From NCBI RefSeq assembly GCF_002240565.1, contig NZ_MZMO01000001.1, forward strand, positions 496,001-560,000: a DNA stretch of 64,000 nucleotides. The letters run 5' to 3'. The notes below the pieces were generated by a model. The model saw only the letters and a program-made list of their open reading frames with translations. It ran no database searches and was not told the origin of the DNA. Shown here in pieces: positions 58,350 through 64,000 of this stretch. Made by a program: the position numbers and the translations under genes. Source of the DNA: Clavibacter michiganensis subsp. insidiosus. GTDB lineage: Bacteria; Actinomycetota; Actinomycetes; Actinomycetales; Microbacteriaceae. Each line of letters opens with the position of its first letter. Position 1 is the stretch's first letter.

Positions 58350-58719
58350 CGTCCGGCCTCGTCTCGGGATCCTCGGGTCGTCTCTCGCATGGCTCGTTCC
58401 TCCTGGTCGGTGACGGCGGTCCGTCTCCCAGTGGACGAGACGGGTGCGCGCGGCGTCCTCCCGGTCCAGCGGGTGCACAGCGGGCGGGCCGGATGCTTCG
58501 GTCGGCGGACATGCCGGCCGCCGCCGCGTCGCCCGCCCGGCATCCCGCGCGCCTCCGCCGCGCCTCCGCCGCGCTGAGGGCGGATCCCCGGCCGGCCGCG
58601 GCGACTCGCGTAGTGTCCGACGGGCGACCCGCGACCCGGAGGTCGGCCCCCGCCGCCCGAGCTGTGCCGTGCTGTCGCGCATCCCGCGAACACCGTCCCC
58701 GACACGAGCCGGAGCCCCC
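58350..58719. other. intergenic region, nothing recognised
   Basis: About 370 bases between the divergent membrane-protein and serine-hydrolase genes. No convincing gene, repeat or operator was seen; the open frames are compositional by-products of high GC. Confidence 0.5.
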
Positions 58720-60102
58720 ATGACCGAGATCCTCGACTACGTCCGCACCTGGCTCGACCACCGCGTCTGGCAGACCCGCGTCCCCGGCGCCCAGGTCGCC
58801 ATCGCCCGGCACGGGGAGGTCGTGCTGTCGGAGGCGTTCGGCGTCGCGGATCCCATCACCGACGCGCCGCTCACCCCCGCGCACCTGTTCCGGGTGGCGT
58901 CGCACTCGAAGACGTTCACGGCCACCGCCGTCCTCCAGCTCGTCGAGCAGGGCGCCCTCCGCCTTGACGACACGCTGGGCCAGCACGTGCCCGAGCTGGC
59001 GGAGGCGGGATCCGAGCTCGCCGGCGTCACCATCGCCGCCCTCCTCGAGCACGGCGCGGGAGTGCTCCGCGACGGCCCCGACGGCGACTTCTGGCAGCAC
59101 TCGGGTCCGTTCCCCGACCGCGCGCACCTCCTCGCGATCGCGACCGCGCCCGGCGTCGCCAAGGTCGCGCCCGACACCGCGTTCAACTACTCGAACGTCG
59201 GCTACTCGCTGCTCGGCCTCGTCGTCGAGTCGGCGTCCGGCCTCTCCTTCGCCGACTATCTCGCCGAGCGGATCGCCGCGCCGCTGGGCCTCCGCGACAC
59301 CACTGCCGAGTACGTCCCCGCGCGCGCTGACGAGTACGCGGCTGCCGCGACCTCGCTCCGCACCTCGCGCGAGCGCACCGTGATCCCGCATGTCGACACG
59401 CGCGCGATGGCCGCCGCCACGGGCGTCACGAGCACCGCGTCCGAGCTCGTCGCCTTCTTCTCCGCGCTCGTGCTGCCGGACGACGAGCGGCTCATCTCGG
59501 CCGCGTCCAAGCGCATCCAGCAGCGGCCGCGCTACACGACCAGCGCGGACCCGGCCGGCACCCGCCGCTACGGCTACGGCCTCATCATCGAGCGCGTCGG
59601 ATCCGGGGCGCACGAGGCCACGGTCGTCAGCCACTCGGGCGGGTACCCGGGCCACATCACGCGCACGGCGGTGGATCCGGCGAGCGGCTGGGCGGTCACC
59701 GTCCTCACCAACGCGATCGACGGCCCGGCGGCCGCGCTCAGCACGGGCATCCTCGAGCTCCTGCTCGCCGACTCGGCGGCCACCGACGCGGAGCGGGCCG
59801 CGGTCGACGCGCCCTTCACGGGCCGCTTCGCCAACGTGTGGGGACTGCAGGACTTCCAGGTCGTCGGCGACCGCTTCCTCCGCATCGACCCGACCGCGGA
59901 GCACCCGCTCGACTCCGTCGACGTGCTGGCGCGCACGGGCGACTCCTCGGCGCGCATCGTCGAGGGCGACGGGTTCGGATCCGTCGGCGAGGAGGTCACG
60001 GCCGAGCGCGCCGCCGACGGCAGCGTCGACCGGATCCGCGCGGGCGGCGGCATGACGCTCGAGGCCTGGACCCGGGTGATGGTGCCGCGGTCGCGCGGCT
60101 GA
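58720..60102 (+). CDS. beta-lactamase-fold serine hydrolase (class C/PBP4-like)
   Basis: A 460-residue protein without a signal peptide. VASHSKTFTATAVLQL has the Ser-x-x-Lys pair, FNYSNVGYSLLGLVVE the Tyr-x-Asn, and HSGGYPGHITR the third motif. The C-terminal 120 residues form a lipocalin-like beta domain as in many AmpC/LACTB-type esterases. Cytoplasmic esterase or D-aminopeptidase activity is more likely than antibiotic resistance. ATG 58720 is taken because the family N-terminus (DYVRTWLDHRVWQTRVPGAQVAIARHG) begins right after it. Confidence 0.88.
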   Translation: MTEILDYVRTWLDHRVWQTRVPGAQVAIARHGEVVLSEAFGVADPITDAPLTPAHLFRVASHSKTFTATAVLQLVEQGALRLDDTLGQHVPELAEAGSELAGVTIAALLEHGAGVLRDGPDGDFWQHSGPFPDRAHLLAIATAPGVAKVAPDTAFNYSNVGYSLLGLVVESASGLSFADYLAERIAAPLGLRDTTAEYVPARADEYAAAATSLRTSRERTVIPHVDTRAMAAATGVTSTASELVAFFSALVLPDDERLISAASKRIQQRPRYTTSADPAGTRRYGYGLIIERVGSGAHEATVVSHSGGYPGHITRTAVDPASGWAVTVLTNAIDGPAAALSTGILELLLADSAATDAERAAVDAPFTGRFANVWGLQDFQVVGDRFLRIDPTAEHPLDSVDVLARTGDSSARIVEGDGFGSVGEEVTAERAADGSVDRIRAGGGMTLEAWTRVMVPRSRG

Positions 60103-60159
60103 GGCGCCGGCTGCTCGTCTCAGCGGCGGCCTGCGCGTCCCGCTGCCGCAGGGGGCTGA

Positions 60160-60348
60160 TCACGTCGGCGGCTGATTCGCTCTCGTCCTGTTCCGCGTCC
60201 ATCGCCGGATCAGCGCGGCGCTGGTGCACACGGCCGCGATCACACTCAGGGTCAGCGCATCCACATGACCGCCCAGGAGCATGAAGACGACCGTGGAGAT
60301 GAGGAAGGCGAACGCGGTAGCGATGGCGGCTCTCAGGTTCCTAGCCAT
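60160..60348 (-). CDS. small two-helix membrane protein
   Basis: A 62-residue protein with two transmembrane helices (LRAAIATAFAFLISTVVFMLLGG and ALTLSVIAAVCTSAALI) and a basic C-terminal tail (RRWTRNRTRANQ). Its ATG overlaps the end of the secreted-protein gene (ATGGCTAG), so the two are translated together. Size and pairing are those of an immunity protein for a secreted toxic peptide, but this is inference. Confidence 0.65.
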   Translation of the reverse strand: MARNLRAAIATAFAFLISTVVFMLLGGHVDALTLSVIAAVCTSAALIRRWTRNRTRANQPPT

Positions 60349-60766
60349 TCGTCGGACCCAGCCAGCCGAGCGCCAGGCTGACACCGACGGAAGTCACGAC
60401 TGAGCAGGTGAGACTGTTACTCGCGCACCAGTCTTGGGCGGCTTGATACCCCCGCTCTATGGCAGCCCATGCGTCTTGCCCTGGCCCCTTGAGGTACAAG
60501 AGGACAGTGGGTTGATCGCCACGGACGTCGTAGACCGTGTAATCGCTATGGCAGTCACTTGGATTTCTGTCCTTGAAGTTCTCTTGACCGCAGATTGCCG
60601 TGATGTACCAGGGCGTCGTACCACCTCCTCCTTCTCCCCCCGCGGGCGGAGGGGCATCGAGATGAGCGACTTCATGCGCCTGCGCGGCGGTAGCGGTGGT
60701 CATCGGAGCGATGGACAGGAGAATCGCGGCAGCGATGGAGCAGGTGCGTCGCGTCGGAGCGTGCAT
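60341..60766 (-). CDS. small secreted Cys-containing protein
   Basis: A 141-residue exported protein with a signal peptide (about 1-30, IAAAILLSIAPMTTATAAQA) and a Gly/Pro-rich spacer. The mature part has four Cys (ICGQENF, SDCHSD, DWCAS, LTCS) and a C-terminal hydrophobic stretch (VVTSVGVSLALGWLG). No family is recognised. GAAGGGAAG precedes the ATG. It is the first gene of a two-gene unit with the two-helix membrane protein. Confidence 0.65.
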   Translation of the reverse strand: MHAPTRRTCSIAAAILLSIAPMTTATAAQAHEVAHLDAPPPAGGEGGGGTTPWYITAICGQENFKDRNPSDCHSDYTVYDVRGDQPTVLLYLKGPGQDAWAAIERGYQAAQDWCASNSLTCSVVTSVGVSLALGWLGPTNG

Positions 60767-60788
60767 GGTGCTTCCCTTCTCGCGGGGG

Positions 60789-60807
60789 CTCGGATGCTTC
60801 ATCCGAG
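60789..60807 (-). promoter_or_regulatory. hairpin in leader of secreted-protein gene
   Basis: CTCGGATG and CATCCGAG form a perfect 8-bp stem around CTT, about 20 bases upstream of the start codon of the secreted-protein gene. It could be the end of an upstream transcript or a leader structure affecting translation. Confidence 0.45.
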
Positions 60808-61258
60808 CAGAGTCCTGGACAGAAGGCAACGTGTGGATGACTCCAGCGTCAATGGGTGCCGAGTGGTGAAGCTTCTTCTTTTGTCGTCGTCTGCAAGCAG
60901 GTCCTGGGCATGACTCGCGCTGTGGAATCGGGGCGCCGTGATGCGGGCATGAGGCGTCGAGCCGGTCCCATCGGGTCCATACCGCAGCGGCAGGACAGAG
61001 CTTGGCGAAGGCGCCGGTCAGGTGGCGAGGCGCGGCAGGCGGCGCCTGCCGCGCGCGGCCTGCGGGGATGACGATCTCGCCCGCGACAGCCAGGCCGCCG
61101 AGATGGCGAGGTTCTGGGCGCTGACGCAAGGGCCGCCGGGAACGATTTCTCCGCCTCGCCGGACGTCCATGCGGGGTTCACCCGGCGGAGGCCGTGCGGC
61201 CACGGCCCCTCCCTAGGGTGCGGGAGGCCGATCGGCCGACGACTCCACGGAAGGCACC
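60808..61258. other. intergenic region, no convincing gene
   Basis: About 450 bases between the secreted-protein gene and the PAP2 phosphatase gene. The first part is somewhat less GC-rich; the rest has GC-rich frames without protein-like features. The PAP2 promoter should be near its right end. Confidence 0.45.
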
Positions 61259-62674
61259 ATCATCACCGCCATCACGACCGTCCGCCCGCGCGCCCGCGTC
61301 GCCGCGCTCCTCTCCGCCGCCGCGATCCTGGCGGTCGTGCTCGCGGGCCCGGGCGCGTCCTCGGCCCAGGCGGCGACCTCGCCCGCGCCCTTCGGCCAGG
61401 CCACGATCGACCACGTCTACGCGTCCGACGCGACCTACGACTTCGTCCCCATGCTCGACGCGTTCCCGGCGCTGAAGAGCGGCCGGCCGGACATCATGCA
61501 GCTCAACGACGACATGACCGTGCAGATCAACCAGAGCGCTCCGAAGGCGCAGTCGGACCGCGCGATCATCGACCAGTACGCCGACATGTCCGTGTCGATG
61601 TCCGACGGCCTGGGTGCCCGCCTCGGCGCGATCTACAAGGCCGCGCGCGACGCCGGGCAGCTGCCGAAGACGGCGGCGCTGCTCAACAAGGAGAACGGCC
61701 TCGTGGGCCGCGGCGGGTCGACGGGCCCGGCCAAGAACCACTACGCGAACCCGCGCCCCTACGTCCGCTTCCCCGAGCGCCTCCAATACCGCGACAAGCC
61801 CGGCGGCAACGCGTGGGCCGGGCAGGACGGCTCCTACCCGAGCGGCCACACGTCGCAGGCGTTCTGGCAGGGCGTCTCGCTCGCGACGATGCTGCCGGAG
61901 CTCGCCCCGCAGATCCTCGCCCGCGCGTCCGACGCCGGGAACAACCGCATCGTCATGGGCGCGCACTACCCGCTCGACGTGATGGCCGGTCACATGATGG
62001 GCCAGAAGATCGTCCAGCGCCGCTGGGCCGACCCCGAGTTCCGCGACCTCTACGCCCAGGCCACGACGGAGCTGCGGCAGGTGCTCGAGGACGGATGCGG
62101 CGCGACGCTCGCGGTCTGCATCGCCGCGGACACCCCCTACCTGCCGACCGACCAGGCGCTCGCGGTCTACCGCCAGCGGCTCACCTACGGCTTCCCGCTC
62201 GTGGGCCAGGCCGGGCAGCCGATGACCGTGCCGGACGGCGCCGAGTCGCTCCTCCGCACCAGCCACCCCGACCTCACCGACGCGCAGCGCCGCCAGGTGC
62301 TGGCCCTCACCGCGATCGACTCGGGCGAGCCGCTCGACCTCGGCACGGCCGGGAGCTGGGAGCGCATCGACCTCGCGGCCGCGATGACCGCGAAGATCAC
62401 CGTCGCGGCCGACGGCACGGTGTCCCTCGCGGGCGCCGCGACCGTGGATCCCTCGCCCGGCCCGGCCGCCTCGTCCACCCCCGCGGATCCCGGCGCGACG
62501 ACACGTGGATCCGCCGCCGCGGCGCACCCCGCGACCCGCGGCACCGCGCACGCCGCGACGCTCGCCCGCACCGGATCGGACCTCGCCCCCGGCGCCGTCA
62601 CCGCGGCCATCGGCCTGCTGGTCGCCGGCGGGGGACTGGTGCTCGTGCGTCGGCGCCGCCGCGCGCGGGGCTGA
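61259..62674 (+). CDS. cell-wall-anchored PAP2-family phosphatase
   Basis: A protein of about 471 residues if translation starts at ATC 61259, behind GGAAGG. No ATG, GTG or TTG exists in frame between the upstream stop (61214) and GTG 61337, which would cut the signal peptide (RPRARVAALLSAAAILAVVLAG) in half. The PAP2 (class A acid phosphatase-like) motifs are intact: KNHYANPRP, GSYPSGHTS and NNRIVMGAHYPLD. The end carries LARTGSD, a hydrophobic helix and RRRRRARG, a sortase signal of the LAxTG type. Likely a surface phosphatase acting on lipid or soluble phosphate esters. Confidence 0.82.
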   Translation: MITAITTVRPRARVAALLSAAAILAVVLAGPGASSAQAATSPAPFGQATIDHVYASDATYDFVPMLDAFPALKSGRPDIMQLNDDMTVQINQSAPKAQSDRAIIDQYADMSVSMSDGLGARLGAIYKAARDAGQLPKTAALLNKENGLVGRGGSTGPAKNHYANPRPYVRFPERLQYRDKPGGNAWAGQDGSYPSGHTSQAFWQGVSLATMLPELAPQILARASDAGNNRIVMGAHYPLDVMAGHMMGQKIVQRRWADPEFRDLYAQATTELRQVLEDGCGATLAVCIAADTPYLPTDQALAVYRQRLTYGFPLVGQAGQPMTVPDGAESLLRTSHPDLTDAQRRQVLALTAIDSGEPLDLGTAGSWERIDLAAAMTAKITVAADGTVSLAGAATVDPSPGPAASSTPADPGATTRGSAAAAHPATRGTAHAATLARTGSDLAPGAVTAAIGLLVAGGGLVLVRRRRRARG

Positions 62675-62695
62675 CCCGACCGGATCCGGACGCGC

Positions 62696-62786
62696 GGAGG
62701 GGCGGGTGGCCGATGCCATTCGCCTCTCGTCATCATCCCGCGTGATCCGCGGGGGCGCTCCTACGCCGCGTCGACCAGCTTCCGCG
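62696..62786. repeat. decayed copy of terminator and catalase 3' end
   Basis: GGCGGGTGGCCGAT and the following sequence through CGCGTCGACCAG and TTCCGC match the segment 63156-63245 (terminator, spacer and last codons of the catalase gene) with scattered substitutions. The terminator stem is broken here. It marks one end of an old tandem duplication. Confidence 0.75.
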
Positions 62787-63131
62787 ACGCTCGCCGTCTG
62801 CATCGCGAAGGACAAGCCGTACCTGTCCACGAAGCAGGCGCTCAAGGTCTACGAGCAGCGCATGAGCTACGACTTCCCGCGCGTCGGCGACAAGGGCCAG
62901 CCGATGACGGTGCCCACCGGCGCCGAGTCGCTCCTCATCACCAGCCACCCCGACCTCACGCCCGAGCAGCGCCGCCAGGTGCTCGCGCTCACCGCGATCG
63001 ACTCGGGCGAGCCGCTCGACGAGGGCACCGAGGGCAGCTGGCAGCGCATCGACCTCCCGGCCGCGATGGCCGCGCAGGTGGTCGTGACCGCCGACGGCAC
63101 GGTGTCGCTGGTGAAGCACGGGAAGCGCTGA
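62784..63131 (+). pseudogene. 3' fragment of a second PAP2-type gene
   Basis: The translation from the junction on ([61 protein letters not shown]) parallels residues of the neighbouring PAP2 phosphatase after its catalytic domain. The signal peptide, catalytic motifs and sortase signal are missing, and there is no start codon with a ribosome site. About 110 codons remain. They are diverged from the intact gene but in frame. Confidence 0.8.
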
Positions 63132-63153
63132 CCGGAGCCGGTTCCGCACGGGT

Positions 63154-63186
63154 GAGGGGCGGGTGGCCGATGGCCACCCGCCCCTC
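63154..63186. terminator. bidirectional terminator hairpin
   Basis: GAGGGGCGGGTGGCC (63154-63168) and its exact complement (63172-63186) form a 15-bp stem with a GAT loop, between the PAP2 fragment and the convergent catalase gene. Confidence 0.85.
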
Positions 63187-63218
63187 TCGTCGTCCCGCGA
63201 GATCCGCGGCGCCGCGCG

Positions 63219-64000
63219 CTACTCCGCGTCGACCAGGTTCCGCCGCGCGTCCGGCACGCAGTGCGTCAGCACCAGGCCCGTGACGTCGCGCGGACCGTTG
63301 TGCCCCAGGTTCGCGAGGCGGGCCAGCTCGTCCTCCGACAGCGTCTGCGACTGCAGCGGCGGCAGGTCCTTGACCTCGTCGAGCGTGATCCCGAGGCCGT
63401 CGCCCACGCGCTGGCCCAGCTCGTCCTCCACCAGGTACAGGTGCCAGACCATGCGCTCCTGCACGCCGCGCGAGCCCTGCCCGATGAGCTCCACGAAGTT
63501 GGCCACCAGGTCGTCGCGCTCCCACTGCTCCATCAGATAGGTACCGCTGGCCGGCCTGCGTGTAGTCGTCGGTGCGGGGGATCCGCTTCCGCGTGAGGCG
63601 TCCCGTGATCTCCGGCCCCTGCTCGTCAATCGTCGCGTACCGCCCCTCGCGGAGGCCGCCGTCGATGGAGGGCTCGTAGTTCACGTGCGGGTTCTGGCCG
63701 CCGTGATCCTGGTGGAACGTCATCTGCCCGTCGCGCTGGTTCGTCGCCACCTTCGCGTGCTGCGGCGCGTTCACCGGCAGCTGCAGGTAGTTCGGACCAA
63801 CGCGGTACCGCTGCGCGTCCGAGTAGGAGAACGTGCGGCCCACGAGCATCTTGTCGTCGGAGAAGTCGAGGCCGTCCACGAGCACGCCGGTGCCGAAGGA
63901 GAGCTGCTCGTTCTCGGCGAAGTGGTTCGTCACGTTCCGGTCGAGCACCATCTTGCCGACGGTCTTCGGCGGGAAGTCGTTCTCGGGCCAGAGCTTGGTG
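63219..64000 (-). pseudogene. katA: catalase, C-terminal part, with frameshift (partial)
   Basis: The minus strand enters the window in a monofunctional haem catalase: [47 protein letters not shown] and [12 protein letters not shown] are typical. At about 63531-63543 the frame breaks: the first frame runs on into nonsense, while the expected continuation [37 protein letters not shown] is in another frame and runs to a TAG at 63219. One extra base (or two missing) next to TACCTATCTGATG explains it. Either the gene is inactivated or the sequence has an error; the rest of the C-terminal domain is well conserved, which slightly favours an error or a recent mutation. The N-terminus lies outside the window. 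Confidence 0.82.

Noticed and set aside
62505..63131. A 208-codon gene spanning the duplication scar
   Set aside because: Its first 90 codons are an out-of-frame reading of the PAP2 gene end and the decayed repeat; only the last 110 codons are gene-derived.

Overview
The window is high-GC DNA with short intergenic gaps, many ATGA-type overlaps between genes and an actinobacterial gene set. The mix of plant-polymer enzymes (two GH26 mannanase-like proteins, GH35 beta-galactosidase, cutinase), an IS481-family element and the small-protein families fits the Microbacteriaceae. A Clavibacter-like plant-associated bacterium is my best guess; that is inference, since no rRNA or other marker gene is present.

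Layout. 1-4.4 kb: edge of a conjugation/secretion-like module (DUF6668-like protein, ParA/MinD-like ATPase, lipoprotein, membrane-anchored lysozyme/M23 protein, HTH protein). 4.4-9.7 kb: two near-identical IS481-family copies in direct orientation around an operon of two tandem zeta-toxin modules, each toxin preceded by the same type of unrecognised small protein. 9.7-11 kb: small genes (DUF2087, DUF2795, hypotheticals). 11-20.7 kb: a bifunctional HldE with an aldehyde dehydrogenase, then a GH35 beta-galactosidase and sugar ABC transporter with a divergent LacI regulator and a palindromic operator. 20.7-28 kb: MFS transporter, a GT9 heptosyltransferase-like protein, an alpha/beta hydrolase and tandem GH26 genes. 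28-30.6 kb: small membrane paralogues and a lower-GC cutinase island between two near-identical terminators. 30.7-37.4 kb: a tightly overlapping operon with most of a nucleotide-activated heptose pathway (HldE, GmhA fused to a glycosyltransferase, GmhB fused to a GT9 heptosyltransferase, a second glycosyltransferase, an SDR). 37.6-48 kb: membrane proteins, nuclease-like hydrolase, a Doc-like and a Fic toxin module, MarR/TetR regulators, DedA, a third GT9, an LD-carboxypeptidase, a LuxR-type regulator, and wrecks of a class A beta-lactamase and of a ParD antitoxin. 48-58 kb: Ig-repeat secreted protein, ferritin-like protein, ABC exporter and a sugar-acid-type catabolic set (isomerase, ThuA-like, Gfo/Idh/MocA). 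58-64 kb: serine hydrolase, a small secreted protein with an overlapping two-helix membrane protein, a sortase-anchored PAP2 phosphatase, a duplication scar, and a frameshifted catalase running off the edge.

Most notable: (1) the tandem zeta modules with a candidate new antitoxin family, bracketed by direct IS copies; (2) the heptose-glycan operon in a Gram-positive setting, with two enzyme-glycosyltransferase fusions and further HldE and GT9 genes elsewhere in the window. All functional calls are from reading sequence and remembered family motifs; no search was run.
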